Positions 60,501 through 62,792 of a DNA stretch of 64,000 nucleotides are shown in pieces. A model generated the notes under the pieces. That model had not been told where the DNA came from, ran no database searches, and was given only the letters and a program-made list of their open reading frames with translations. The position numbers and the translations under genes were made by a program. Within the stretch, counting starts at the first letter, position 1. Every line of letters starts with the position of its first letter. Where the stretch lies: contig BSBM01000877.1 of the NCBI GenBank assembly GCA_027924585.1, forward strand, positions 2,729,501 through 2,793,500. The letters run 5' to 3'. This DNA comes from Larix kaempferi. Taxonomy: Eukaryota; Streptophyta; Pinopsida; Pinales; Pinaceae.

Positions 60501-61634
60501 GACTGAAGAACAATTATTAAGACAGTCCAGTCACATCCATGAAATAAGGACCAGATCAGAATATAAGATATCTATGTTCTTACTGAAACTGGATACAAAG
60601 AAACCCTCCCACAGGCAAAGGAGGGTAAACCCTGCAACTTAGGTTTCCACGCTTCTTCAATCCAACGCTCAAATGAAACAAGGTTGGGCATAAACCTGTG
60701 AATTTATCTATCAATGCAGACTACAAAAGTATGATAGTCCTTGGATGAGGCTCCAAATCCAAGATAGCTGGGGCAGAGATGGAAACGCAGAGATGGAAAC
60801 CACCTTCTTCACAACCCTGCTAGCAAGGACTATGTGGGCATGCTTTGTTGCTAGTTTCAGTGGGTATGAAGAACTAGGATCCTTAGGCAAGCCTAAGGAG
60901 CCTACTTCAAGAATAGGAGACACTTCCATGGCCTTCAGTCTATGCAAGCAAAAGCAGGCAATGGTGGCTACTGGCTAGGGTAGAAAGGGAGGTGACAAGC
61001 AATGCAGCTCTCTTCATTCTCCAAATTCAATTGTAAACCTAGTGTGTCTCTATTAGAATTACAAAGTGCAACAGATAGTAGATTGGATCCACAACAAAAA
61101 ATTTGGCTGTTAAAAGAAATTGTTACCCATTTCCAAATGGATCACAAAATTTCATTCTATTTCATTTCTTAGTATGTTGATTATTCAGTATAATACATCC
61201 AACTTCTAGAGAGTGCCTAACTAAAATCAAGACTAGTCTTGACTTTCCTAAAAGACTGAACTTTTGTGTGCAATAAAAATCTAATGTTTGGAAATACCAT
61301 CACAAACTAGAATGAAAATCAGCAATTGCATACCTCAATTTTTCGTCGTTTTGCTTCAAAAAGCCTTTCCTTTGCTTCATCCTGGACAGAAAGATAAATG
61401 AGTGTTAGGAACATAGCTATTAAAGCATAATATTAACAAAGACAACACAAAATCCCCTTCAACAGCTGAAGGTTTGATTAATGTATGCTACACAATTATT
61501 GTTGTTAAAACAATTCTTTCTCAATCCATGTATCATACCGTGAAAGAGCATTCATCTTGTGCTGGTTCTGCAAGTACAAACACACGGTCAATGAGAACAA
61601 TAACTGGTTCTTTTCCGAGGCTCTTCCAAGGAAC
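10793..61634 (-). CDS. VPS13-like bridge lipid-transfer protein, 22 exons, partial at both ends
   Basis: VPS13 (chorein) proteins are very long rod-shaped lipid channels that carry lipids between organelles at membrane contact sites. Seen here: 22 minus-strand exons, all with GT-AG borders and matching phases, totalling 2847 nt or 949 codons without a stop. In protein order they give the chorein N-terminal region (VPWKSLGKEPVIV, then NVHIRYED and LERFAVYHDSD), the following VPS13 N-terminal repeat region (MKLEKVTRRAQEQFQ, FSLDIDLDAP), and a PH-like domain (WQSCWLVLDGSYLYILES) as found in plant VPS13 proteins. About 70 N-terminal residues and most of the C-terminal part are missing; plant VPS13 proteins usually exceed 3000 residues. 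The wording around the tryptophan pair and LLWRLLAHARVESARSKE recalls the Arabidopsis SHRUBBY lineage, but from memory only. Four introns are 9461, 9809, 11215 and 8943 bp and filled with transposons. The gene looks functional in the part seen. Confidence 0.93.
11160..11303 (-). CDS. VPS13 exon 21 of the visible set
   Basis: 48 codons, phase 0/0: an acidic linker (NLSGNESEDE) followed by INLSVVGTLVEMKLLIYGK, a beta hairpin typical of VPS13 after the PH-like domain. Acceptor TTTTCAG, donor GTACTC. Confidence 0.93.
11353..11521 (-). repeat. 77-bp duplication, 92 bp apart, covering the end of VPS13 exon 20 and its splice donor
   Basis: Bases 11353-11429 repeat 11445-11521 with few changes. The original copy holds the last 44 nt of the exon plus the donor; the extra copy lies in the intron and still encodes AEWMKSFVHATYKAS. 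An AG acceptor at 11435-11434 and a GT donor at 11385-11384 would frame a 48-nt, phase 0/0 segment (11386-11433). Confidence 0.85.
11478..11576 (-). CDS. VPS13 exon 20, end of PH-like domain
   Basis: 33 codons, phase 0/0: ALESSSTVILQF and NAKAEWMKSFVHATYKAS, the C-terminal helix of the PH-like fold. Acceptor TTTCCAG, donor GTAATT. Its 3' 44 nt and donor are duplicated 92 bp downstream (see 11353-11521). Confidence 0.95.
11701..12185 (+). pseudogene. hAT transposase C-terminal remnant
   Basis: Reads VYRRAMGTFGFEMAINDRKN from 11701 to 11760, then a GTAAGC...TTGTAG intron (about 11771-11883), then TWWETYGRQVPHLQKL and CSSSSCERNWSVFEKIHTKK. This is the hATC dimerisation domain with the conserved CERNWS motif. 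All upstream domains (BED finger, catalytic core) are missing, so it is 5' truncated. It sits in VPS13 intron 11577-13533, opposite in direction to VPS13. The 3' end of the same element is probably the GCTCCC block at 12480-12533. Confidence 0.88.
12186..12533 (+). mobile_element. hAT 3' flank ending in a GCTCCC-word block
   Basis: Non-coding tail after the transposase remnant. The last 40 bp (about 12496-12533) are repeats of CGCTCC/CGCTCCC, and GCTCCC also occurs near 12208-12222. The same word dominates 63500-63800, so both probably belong to one hAT family. Confidence 0.6.
12536..13075 (-). pseudogene. Ty3-gypsy gag/pre-protease fragment
   Basis: An open minus frame encodes EKELDKVIHNIPLIELMKIP and later GGHQPFYLTLHIGD, which resemble the linker and pre-protease region of plant Ty3-gypsy polyproteins. 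It stops at the GCTCCC block at 12533, just before the active-site DSGA would appear, so it is cut off there. No LTR found beside it. Confidence 0.65.
13534..13630 (-). CDS. VPS13 exon 19, PH-like domain
   Basis: 33 codons counting the split one, SMSARQVMEIPPASVGGSEF then TVAISNRGFDIQK. The acceptor GTGTCAG was chosen over GCATGAG because it restores the SMSARQV motif. Donor GTATAT. Confidence 0.93.
13796..13905 (-). CDS. VPS13 exon 18, start of PH-like domain
   Basis: Encodes WQSCWLVLDGSYLYILES and SKTYQRCC, the first strands of the PH-like domain found in plant VPS13 proteins. Acceptor ATTTTAG, donor GTATAT; phase 2 out. Confidence 0.94.
14020..14211 (-). CDS. VPS13 exon 17 of the visible set
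   Basis: 64 codons, phase 0/0, with HPKYPATRVSIQVPNLGLHF and SPSRYSRIMNLLAIF. Acceptor CGTTGCAG, donor GTATG. Confidence 0.95.
14301..14531 (-). CDS. VPS13 exon 16 of the visible set
   Basis: 77 codons, phase 0/0, starting EDDVHPQIPSLYSRFHISG and ending KCGMLAVIDQ. Acceptor TTCCTGCAG, donor GTAACT. Confidence 0.95.
14625..14742 (-). CDS. VPS13 exon 15 of the visible set
   Basis: 40 codons counting the split one: FSLDIDLDAPILRLPFQ and LVVDFGHFTLRT, a hallmark VPS13 block. Acceptor TATGCAG, donor GTGAAC. Confidence 0.96.
14743..15149. other. VPS13 intron, no recognised element
   Basis: Start of the 3620-bp intron 14743-18362. I see no coding or repeat signal. Confidence 0.45.
15150..15450 (+). 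repeat. Dispersed repeat, copy 1 of 3
   Basis: Shares CATATGCCC...ACTAGTCTT, CCTCCCTGAGTTGGAGAAGAGCC-type and GAGGTGACAGTGGGT phrases with 16370-16790 and 27020-27300, in the same order. The family is not identified. Confidence 0.5.
15519..15555. repeat. Compound microsatellite (AC)n(AT)n
   Basis: About eleven AC units followed directly by about eight AT units. Confidence 0.95.
15873..16223 (+). repeat. Possible LTR (TGTTGGAC ... CATCTAACA)
   Basis: Has LTR-like ends and a promoter-like, T-rich middle, but no matching target duplication. The right boundary is uncertain. Confidence 0.35.
16370..16792 (+). repeat. Dispersed repeat, copy 2 of 3, interrupted by a hAT element
   Basis: Related to 15150-15450 and 27020-27300; shares the AGAAGAGCCATCGAGGTGAC phrase. 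The hAT element at 16793-17434 sits in or next to it. Confidence 0.45.
16793..17434. mobile_element. Non-autonomous hAT-like element with TTCGAA-type subterminal words
   Basis: 642 bp. Terminal inverted repeats CTATGTCACA(T/G)GGTTC at both ends, flanked by 8-bp target copies CTCCTCAA (16785-16792) and CACCTCAA (17435-17442), 7 of 8 identical. Both subterminal regions are dense in TTCGAATTC, GGTTCAAATTC and AATTCGG words. No transposase frame; a short (AT)n lies at 16917-16934. Confidence 0.85.
17443..18362. other. VPS13 intron, no recognised gene
   Basis: AT-rich; a short GT run near 18295. Nothing else recognised. Confidence 0.4.
18363..18430 (-). CDS. VPS13 exon 14 of the visible set
   Basis: Encodes MKLEKVTRRAQEQFQLVLEE and leaves phase 2. 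This motif precedes the LDIDLDAP block in plant VPS13. Acceptor GAGCACAG, donor GTATTT. Confidence 0.95.
18876..18971 (-). CDS. VPS13 exon 13 of the visible set
   Basis: 32 codons, phase 0/0, VWMTSFERCLQFLRRSSSVS followed by a helix ETAAALQ. Acceptor AATGCCAG, donor GTAATT. Confidence 0.92.
18972..19695. other. VPS13 intron with a short GGTC-AACC phrase repeat
   Basis: Near 19284-19495 the phrase AAAGG(T/G)(C)...TTGA/CC(C)T recurs about seven times (variants of AAAGGTCAACCC and AAGGGTTGGC). It may be the worn end of a transposon. No gene seen. Confidence 0.4.
20017..20865. mobile_element. hAT-like element with AACCGG/CGGTTC words
   Basis: 849 bp, ends CAATGTTTTTAAAC and GTTTTAAAACACTA (imperfect inverted repeats). 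Flanks ATTCCATA and CTTCCATC match at 6 of 8. The related LTR at 58977-59508 reads straight through this site, which confirms an insertion. Left 150 bp are full of CCGAACCG, AACCGG, GGTTC words; the right end repeats them. No transposase seen. Confidence 0.8.
21018..21305. mobile_element. 288-bp hAT-like MITE with CAGGG ends
   Basis: Ends CAGGGTATTTTTTAAGG and CCTAAAAATTTCCCTG are imperfect inverted repeats. The left flank GGCCTA and right flank GGCCATTA fit a damaged 8-bp duplication of GGCCATTA; the empty site is seen in the LTR at 58977-59508. Confidence 0.78.
21540..23650 (+). mobile_element. Internal region of an LTR element, degenerate (LARD-like)
   Basis: Begins with primer-site-like TGGTATCAAAG. 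About 1.5 kb is purine-rich with short ORFs; the phrase GLLSHGRR occurs in one frame and again in the minus-strand internal region of 55.8-59.0 kb. The part near 22950-23040 is matched in reverse at 56520-56650. No gag, RT or integrase is recognisable. A 3' LTR was not found, so it is truncated on the right. Confidence 0.6.
23651..24217. other. No recognised gene
   Basis: AT-rich VPS13 intron sequence with no feature that I can name. Confidence 0.4.
24223..24579 (+). repeat. Short solo LTR with target duplication GATCT
   Basis: 357 bp, TGTTGGGAATG ... AAACTTACA, flanked by perfect GATCT at 24218-24222 and 24580-24584. Contains the GGTTTTTCCC...GGGTTTCCAGG module near 24452-24480. Confidence 0.85.
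24585..25770. other. No recognised gene; LTR-like phrases
   Basis: Near 25430-25525 the phrase GGATGTAGATCT(T/C)AACAA occurs twice. Otherwise unidentified AT-rich intron. Confidence 0.35.
25772..25966. repeat. 96-bp imperfect tandem duplication
   Basis: GTCAATTTGCATTGTTAGA at 25773 recurs at 25869, followed in both by ATCTAGAATG(C/G)GTAAC. Confidence 0.8.
26311..27021. mobile_element. hAT element of the CTAAGTTGCA family, copy 2
   Basis: 711 bp with ends CTAAGTTGCAGGAAAC and CGTTTCGTGCAATTTAG. Perfect 8-bp target duplication CCCCTTCC at 26303-26310 and 27022-27029. Both ends carry arrays of GGAAAC/GTTTCC words. The middle (26500-26620) matches the transposase C-terminal tail seen in copy 1 at 53744-54730, but the frame is broken. 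Confidence 0.92.
27030..27300 (+). repeat. Dispersed repeat, copy 3 of 3
   Basis: Related to 15150-15450 and 16370-16790 (CATATGCCC, GAGAGCCAACC, GGTGAGGTAACTGTGG). The hAT copy 2 lies inside or at its edge. Confidence 0.45.
27301..27914. other. VPS13 intron, no recognised element
   Basis: Nothing coding or repetitive that I can support. Confidence 0.4.
27915..28028 (-). CDS. VPS13 exon 12 of the visible set
   Basis: 38 codons, phase 0/0, encoding SVSSEEKEYALAATFVHSPI and ending ATVSPCHVT. Acceptor TGCCACAG, donor GTATG. The next intron is 8943 bp and contains two nested hAT elements and the third hAT family copy. Confidence 0.94.
28144..28510 (-). CDS. VPS13 exon 11 of the visible set
   Basis: The longest exon here (367 nt). 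It begins RSTASDSNPSNASEDSEG, an acidic, serine-rich linker, followed by LTKEEWKKLNELLSYN and a beta-rich stretch with LKLYGVSAPEGSLIQ. Acceptor TTTATAG, donor GTCATA; phase 2 in, 0 out. Confidence 0.95.
28651..28746 (-). CDS. VPS13 exon 10 of the visible set
   Basis: Encodes LLAHARVESARSKEMALERA and then RARKSSWWSFGW, a basic helix ending in the aromatic motif seen in plant VPS13. Phase 2/2, acceptor TGTAG, donor GTTTGT. Confidence 0.93.
28910..29068 (-). CDS. VPS13 exon 9 of the visible set
   Basis: Encodes HRLSWENVSRLCQHRRKYV, RLYAVYLQQ and IREIEEELDAKVILLWR, a typical plant VPS13 stretch. Phase 2 in and 2 out. Acceptor TTTCTCAG, donor GTGGGC. Confidence 0.96.
29340..29634. repeat. Dispersed repeat related to 41800-42040
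   Basis: AAGATAA(G/T)...TTATTAATGTCCA(A/T) and AATGACCA phrases are shared with the stretch beginning near 41805. Family not identified. Confidence 0.4.
29635..30650 (-). repeat. 3' LTR of the deleted copia element
   Basis: 1016 bp, TGTTGAAATTTTG ... AAAATCTAACA on the plus strand. Contains repeated CTGTACGG(C/A) phrases and the AAAACCCCAAAGGG module. Confidence 0.85.
30870..31418 (-). repeat. Nested solo LTR, target CTAA(A/G)
   Basis: 549 bp, plus-strand ends TGTTAGATTTTTAAG and ATTCTTCAACA, flanked by CTAAA (30865-30869) and CTAAG (31419-31423). Same family as the LTR at 43009-43613. Confidence 0.82.
31430..31705 (-). pseudogene. Copia pre-integrase fragment
   Basis: Minus frame: LFVLGLNVNLFSISTLEDEG, then VLIYPEGATLDTAA and SYTLQGQPMAGSKGILDS. 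This matches the protease-to-GAG_pre-integrase stretch of copia and the similar fragment at 55910-56245. The upstream protease site and downstream integrase and RT are deleted. The frame runs into the nested LTR. Confidence 0.75.
31921..34170 (-). repeat. 5' LTR of the deleted copia element, with insertions
   Basis: Plus-strand ends TGTTGAAATTTCG and AAAATCTAACA. It equals the partner LTR plus a 1115-bp insertion (32239-33353) and an extra 80-bp segment near 33808-33888. Confidence 0.82.
32239..33353 (-). mobile_element. LTR inserted inside an LTR, target AAATA
   Basis: Flanked by AAATA on both sides (32234-32238 and 33354-33358); the empty site is seen in the partner LTR at about 29936. Minus strand begins GTTGATGTTTCTCC, as does 39898 (TGTTGACGTTTCTCC). 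Inner part 33125-33315 is a run of about five 50-bp repeats containing CATGACTTACC and GTCATGTACCA. Confidence 0.75.
34176..35090 (-). pseudogene. LINE 3' fragment
   Basis: Broken minus frames encode QELNRITRDDIYKQFVQVTW and FYATHFLDLRGG, then VETDHQLDRLDKICR. The same stretch is present on the plus strand at 36828-37080, so it is the C-terminal part of a LINE ORF2 in opposite orientation. The C-terminal tail (34122-34439) is serine-rich. Several frameshifts; not functional. Confidence 0.7.
35208..36059 (+). pseudogene. LINE ORF1 with in-frame stops
   Basis: ATG at 35208 follows a GC-rich leader. The frame reads MEEPKENKEMKETSNPHARY, hits TAG at 35370, continues in frame through a coiled coil (MESLEVENNRLRSKVNTLSA and onward) and stops at TGA 35877, where a Trp codon is expected. 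After it, FRNATDRLCALRAKRKLFSL and DEDLTKAQVTELKQSREQVA (after one frameshift) complete the ORF1 C-terminal domain. LINE ORF1 proteins bind RNA as trimers. No zinc knuckle was seen, unlike the other LINE at 60 kb. Dead copy. Confidence 0.65.
36072..36180 (+). repeat. 45-bp tandem duplication at a LINE deletion joint
   Basis: CAATGGGGTGAAGAAAACTT recurs three times (36073, 36118, 36163), joined by AAGGTAAAACGAAGGTTATG. It lies where ORF1 is joined to the end of the RT domain. Confidence 0.85.
36112..37530 (+). pseudogene. LINE ORF2 C-terminal part (RT thumb and tail)
   Basis: Begins KTKVMIFNGVKKTSDFHFLF and YTYLGVQFSGP, the end of a LINE reverse transcriptase, followed by LLERQCFRHHF, a region with SEIWGPSLLESDWAS and a basic C-terminal tail (ORF 37179-37529). 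Endonuclease and catalytic RT are missing: the element joins ORF1 to the RT end through an internal deletion. Several frameshifts and stops. Confidence 0.75.
37746..38486 (-). CDS. Copia gag, truncated
   Basis: 246-residue open frame from ATG 38486: MAIQLRVEDRLRGAQNFPTW, then MWKALESLYQSKNENQKMVL and MAKGEGVVPYLTRLTQIRDE, the plant copia gag fold. Leader of 77 bp to the primer site at 38563-38574. The zinc knuckle and all of pol are absent: the frame ends where the LINE sequence begins. The gag itself is intact. Confidence 0.88.
   Translation of the reverse strand: MAIQLRVEDRLRGAQNFPTWKERITRILDVSDAEEHIDDQKVAPTDPTELARWRKVDSRAMLIILDGVKDHIVPHLSGKKTALEMWKALESLYQSKNENQKMVLQERLHSIKMAKGEGVVPYLTRLTQIRDELGAVGSKTEDEELVWIALIGFSKPWDVFVKGMVASEKLRDYQRLWDDFEQEEIRMVQGSGSSTSDPQIVDEEALALAGKARSRQRRRRVVRTMMPVQCGRTKQSPLKREIQCGK
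38563..38574 (-). promoter_or_regulatory. Copia primer-binding site
   Basis: TGGTATCAGAGC on the minus strand between gag leader and LTR. Confidence 0.9.
38575..39512 (-). repeat. 5' LTR of the gag-bearing copia
   Basis: 938 bp, plus-strand ends TGTAAATTTCC and CTTTCTAACA, of the same broad family as 29635-30650. It contains an (AT)n at 38609-38630, the GAAAAAACCC..GGGAAAACCGG module, and a run of about nine GTACGGCC-type repeats at 38870-39058. Confidence 0.8.
39513..39898 (-). repeat. LTR fragment related to 32239-33353
   Basis: Right end on the minus strand is TGTTGACGTTTCTCC, as in the nested LTR. Shares TCCACAAG(G/A)G..GAT and ATGACTCAG(G) phrases. Truncated by the LTR on its left. Confidence 0.5.
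40284..40444 (-). CDS. VPS13 exon 8 of the visible set
   Basis: 53 codons plus 2 nt. Encodes GVSRYRTRIEVSHFRPLVSV and WWRYACQAS, the VPS13 segment with the paired tryptophans. Acceptor TATGCAG, donor GTAAG. The next intron (11215 bp) is the largest seen and holds the complete deleted copia, two LINE fragments and a copia gag. Confidence 0.95.
40685..40885 (-). CDS. VPS13 exon 7 of the visible set
   Basis: 67 codons, phase 0/0. Encodes IFEAGIQESENERN and later QYLLYPINGTLKY and MSLTLNDVSVTVSE, the usual VPS13 progression. The acceptor GACAG has a poor pyrimidine tract but is the only one that keeps phase. Donor GTAATG. Confidence 0.93.
41069..41170 (-). CDS. VPS13 exon 6 of the visible set
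   Basis: 34 codons, phase 0/0, encoding LQLERFAVYHDSDSVPWKLD and ending TADEWSK, the conserved VPS13 strand after the HIRYED block. Acceptor TTCTGCAG, donor GTTTTTTT. Confidence 0.95.
41876..42370 (+). other. Unidentified 164-codon ORF, probably spurious
   Basis: The longest unexplained plus-strand ORF in this intron. It begins in a sequence repeated at 29340-29634, has an AT-rich composition and no recognised motif. I cannot tell whether it is a transposon relic. Confidence 0.2.
42410..42720. mobile_element. Possible transposon end with GGATCCGGAT words, followed by AT-rich sequence
   Basis: 42420-42480 repeats GGATC(C/T)GGAT and GGATCCAGA; then about 200 bp of nearly pure A/T. The pattern resembles the word blocks at the ends of the hAT elements here, but no second end or target duplication was found. 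Confidence 0.35.
43009..43613 (-). repeat. 3' LTR of the rearranged copia
   Basis: 605 bp, plus-strand ends TGTTAAGATTATATGC and TTAATTTAACA. A weak polypurine stretch (GTTAAGGGCGAG on minus) precedes it. Same family as 30870-31418. Confidence 0.8.
43790..44165 (-). repeat. About 24-bp minisatellite in the copia 3' region
   Basis: Many variants of ACTGGAGCATCCTCATCTTC. Lies between pol and the 3' LTR. Plus-strand translation yields a 147-residue repeat ORF that I do not consider a gene. Confidence 0.85.
44165..44835 (-). repeat. About 75-bp minisatellite in the copia 3' region
   Basis: Seven to eight units containing GGACAATCCTTCCTTTCGGA and CAACAACACTGGTGATCC, spacing about 75-79 bp. Same position class as the 24-bp array next to it. 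Confidence 0.88.
44891..46540 (-). pseudogene. Copia pol segment A: RT and RNase H, disabled
   Basis: Starts before the RT (HPERYGVPEGSTRESQRPKP) and reads EEYQSIMKNDVWDIVPKPEG, ARFVARGFSQKEGIDYEETF and ALYGLKQAPRAWYGRIDSFL. The RT active site reads YVDY instead of YVDD, losing the second catalytic aspartate. A TAG at 45774-45776 separates RT from RNase H (MKDLGLMHYFLGLEVWQSPE), and a second TAG follows SSAEA near 45228. The RNase H end (ADVLTKPLSRVKFEHFRDKL) closes at 44891 after a frameshift near 45080. Confidence 0.9.
46542..47560 (-). pseudogene. Copia pol segment B: duplicate RT, truncated after YVDD
   Basis: Covers the same part of pol as segment A (EEYQSIMKNDVWGVVPRPIG, MDVKTTFLNSVVEEEVYVEQ) with a normal YVDD box, then breaks off in KMKLVAEFEMKLVAKNLQPS and joins segment A at about 46541. 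The upstream part (47208-47560) has frameshifts. Clear sequence differences from A show two different parent elements. Confidence 0.87.
48051..48190. repeat. About 47-bp repeat, three units
   Basis: GGAACTACTGGAGTGTGCTC and variants recur near 48085, 48130 and 48173 with GATCTTTGCTTC(C/A)TTGCA between. Confidence 0.75.
48303..48860 (-). pseudogene. Copia gag C-terminal part with zinc knuckle
   Basis: Frame LWDECSQEEARIVAREEDMG, then a basic, histidine-rich stretch, the CCHC knuckle CYTCEEKGHYSRDC near 48510-48560, and an acidic tail ending SEDSSSDEEYVL. The gag N-terminal half is gone above 48.86 kb, and the part between this and pol B (protease, integrase) is deleted. Confidence 0.82.
48887..49489. 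other. No recognised gene
   Basis: VPS13 intron sequence of unknown origin; no coding similarity. Confidence 0.4.
49490..50160 (-). repeat. Dispersed repeat, reverse partner of 4930-5470
   Basis: On the minus strand it carries GGTTGGTGTCTGGGGCTC, GTCACATGAC and GTTGGGGTTAGATGGGGCATG in the order of the left copy, with many differences. Old retroelement part, not identified. Confidence 0.55.
50980..51097 (-). CDS. VPS13 exon 5 of the visible set
   Basis: Encodes SNSGHPFCSGITLAKLAAVT and ends in GALDRLRK; phase 2 in, 0 out. Acceptor ATGCAG; the donor GTTTTTAC is weak but the frame continues exactly into the next exon. The following intron is 9809 bp and contains the rearranged copia at 43-48.9 kb. 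Confidence 0.93.
51267..51370 (-). CDS. VPS13 exon 4 of the visible set
   Basis: 34 codons plus 2 nt. Encodes TNSWIGSLIATVVGNLK and NVHIRYED, the most conserved VPS13 N-terminal block. The acceptor GACAG was chosen over a nearby ATCAG because only it keeps the frame set by the previous exon. Donor GTAAAT. Confidence 0.95.
51816..51872 (-). CDS. VPS13 exon 3 of the visible set
   Basis: 19 codons, EAEVAMLEAKDKRKTKMEN, phase 0/0, acceptor TTTTCAG and donor GTACG. It matches the charged helix that precedes the NSWxGSL motif in plant VPS13. Confidence 0.87.
51873..53324. other. VPS13 intron start, no recognised gene
   Basis: A minus frame near 52680-52790 (VSGDTAKGFGKVYEAEVLDE) is open but unidentified. 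Nothing else supported. Confidence 0.35.
53325..53743 (+). repeat. 92-bp minisatellite, about five units, split by a hAT element
   Basis: Units begin at 53325, 53417, 53509, about 53602 and about 53685, each with CAG(C/G)CA(G/A)GTATGGGAGAAATC-type and GGCAGATGAGTCGGACAGG phrases. The fifth unit stops at GATGAGAC and resumes at 54731 (GATGAGATAGACAAGTAG) after the hAT. The array belongs to the copia 3' untranslated region that ends at 54987. Confidence 0.88.
53744..54730. mobile_element. hAT element of the CTAAGTTGCA family, copy 1
   Basis: 987 bp with ends CTAAGTTGCAGGAAAC and GTTTCGTGCAACTTAG, target copies GATGAGAC (53736-53743) and GATGAGAT (54731-54738). GGAAAC/GTTTCC arrays at both ends. 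The middle encodes a transposase-like tail (54103-54285: DWDVESKFADLDLSLAALSI), then a splice-like TTTTTTAG and SYEDEDEY before a stop. The catalytic core is absent. Confidence 0.93.
54731..54987 (+). mobile_element. Copia 3' untranslated end and polypurine tract
   Basis: Continues the minisatellite after the hAT, ends in GTTGAGCGGGAG directly before the LTR. This is the standard layout of a copia 3' end. Confidence 0.7.
54988..55561 (+). repeat. 3' LTR of a plus-strand copia
   Basis: 574 bp, TGTTGGATTTTGTGCAAC ... AAAATTACA. TATAAATAAGAGG promoter box near 55235. Related to 1620-2148. It interrupts the LTR that continues at 55562. Confidence 0.85.
55562..55792 (-). repeat. Partial 3' LTR of the degenerate element at 55.6-59.5 kb
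   Basis: Matches the reverse complement of 19696-19920 and the right half of 58977-59508, ending AAAAGTTAACA. The rest of it was cut off by the plus-strand copia at 55561. Confidence 0.8.
55793..58964 (-). mobile_element. Internal region of a degenerate LTR element (LARD-like)
   Basis: About 3.2 kb. Apart from a pre-integrase fragment (55910-56245) it holds no recognisable pol. The 57.6-58.9 kb part is rich in short pyrimidine-biased ORFs and corresponds in reverse to 21.6-22.8 kb, sharing the GGLLSHGRR phrase. The segment 58845-58890 contains repeated GTACGA words. Confidence 0.62.
55910..56245 (-). pseudogene. Copia pre-integrase fragment
   Basis: VLIRSYGATQDATMMLGVVK, GKLYKLLGQPVCGSRGILD and a linker to VHVEIPRSMVKRNKS. 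Homologous to 31430-31705, with the same kind of deletion: protease before it and integrase and RT after it are missing. Confidence 0.75.
58965..58976 (-). promoter_or_regulatory. Degenerate primer-binding site
   Basis: AGATATCAGAGC on minus, ten of twelve like the usual TGGTATCAGAGC, next to the LTR. Confidence 0.75.
58977..59508 (-). repeat. 5' LTR of the degenerate element
   Basis: 532 bp, plus-strand ends TGTTAAATTTTACTAAG and AACACTAACA. It is the uninterrupted relative of 19696-21539 and so shows the empty sites of two hAT elements. Confidence 0.87.
59610..60990 (-). pseudogene. LINE ORF1 remnant with CCHC knuckle
   Basis: Minus frames, broken by frameshifts: LPKDPSSSYPLKLATKHAHI near 60.85 kb, VWVRQLHLPLVF and GDNLGKFIEVAEPK near 60.4 kb, then LEAILLQLDGRICYQDLDYE, KFPFKCGLCHEYGHFSGDYP. 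This is the DUF4283 plus zinc-knuckle arrangement of plant L1-type ORF1. The last knuckle position is Tyr instead of Cys (GDYP for GDCP). A linker and SNNSFQVLNDLEKPKDKEG follow, then a (GT)n at 59797-59818. No ORF2 is visible. Confidence 0.75.
61334..61381 (-). CDS. VPS13 exon 2 of the visible set
   Basis: 16 codons, DEAKERLFEAKRRKIE, phase 0/0, acceptor CTGTCCAG and donor GTATG. Charged helix linking the chorein motif to the next segment. The following intron is 9461 bp and holds a LINE remnant and several LTR elements. Confidence 0.85.
61539..61634 (-). CDS. VPS13 exon (first visible), chorein N-terminal domain
   Basis: 32 codons, phase 0 on both sides, acceptor CTACAG and donor GTATG. 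Encodes VPWKSLGKEPVIV...DRVFVLAEPA, the end of the chorein motif. In the family about 65-70 residues precede this, normally in two small exons; I could not find them between 61635 and 64000, so they probably lie beyond the window. Confidence 0.93.
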
Positions 61635-61743
61635 CTGTAGCAATGATCACAAAGAAAGAGCATAATTTAGTATACCATATCAATGGTATCATTGACACAA
61701 AACCAATAATAATATAAGATGTGTATTGTCACTTTCCTTGTAG

Positions 61744-62784
61744 CTAAGTTGCACGAAATGGGAAAACACGGACGAGTTTCTGAAACAGGGAAACAGGGAC
61801 ACATTGTAAACGTGACCCCCCAAAATTTGGAAACGGGGAAACACGATATATATATATATATATATATATATGAGCAAGGACATTTAAAAAACTGAATGCA
61901 AAACATAAATCATAAATCATATATGTAGGTAAATCATTGTCTATATTGGGATCCTATTCATCAATAGCATCATATACCTCCCTCCTCTAGGCTCTAGCCC
62001 TTGCCTCTACCTCGAATATCAAAGTTGATCCTCCAAGGCCGTTAGTCAACGACGCAACACCCTACAATTTTGATGAAATTTCCTAATCCAATCATTAAAA
62101 TAAGGTAGAAAAAGCTTCCCATGCTTAATAAGTGATTTTGCTAGAGTGAAAAGTACATTTTTATTTAGGTCATGACAGAGGAGTTCAACAATCCACACCA
62201 CCAACATCAAGGTACAAAGAGAGGTTTATGCGCTTGATTAAAGGCCAATCCCATACCCTCATACATGATAGAACTTGGTGGAAACTTTGCAATCCTAAAA
62301 TCCTGAAAACTATTAGTATTAAGTCTGTTGAATTCTGAAAGGGATCTAAAATTCTACTTTTTGCATATGAAGTCCAATGAGGTTGGAACCACTCTCAAAC
62401 ATCCTGAAACCATTAATGGTAATGTTAAAAATTTAAGGAAAAGTGGCATTCTCCTTATCTTTCATTTTCTATGGCATTCTCCATATCTTTCACTATCTAT
62501 CCTTTTACTTTAAGACTTTAATACTATCATATAGTATTACCAATTACTACTGAACAGAGTGGATTTTTTTACAGTCAGAGCAGTAGTTTTATGGAAACGT
62601 GGTTGTACAGATTGCATCCATACTGGAAAAACATTTCCATATGGATGAAACGTATTTCTATCACAGAAAATGCACGCATCTGTATGGAAACATGTTTCTG
62701 CACCGTACAACACGTTTTTCCACATTTCCTGCACGAAACGCACTTGGGGGAGGGGGGGGCGGAGTGGCATTTCCTGCAACTTAG
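61744..62784. mobile_element. hAT element of the CTAAGTTGCA family, copy 3, inverted
   Basis: 1041 bp, starting CTAAGTTGCACGAAATGGG and ending CATTTCCTGCAACTTAG; orientation opposite to copies 1 and 2. Flanks CCTTGTAG (61736-61743) and CCTCATAG (62785-62792) match at 6 of 8. GTTTCC/GGAAAC words at both ends, (AT)n near 61846-61870 and the shared GAGCAAGGAC(A) phrase. The middle differs from copies 1 and 2. Confidence 0.88.
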
Positions 62785-62792
62785 CCTCATAG

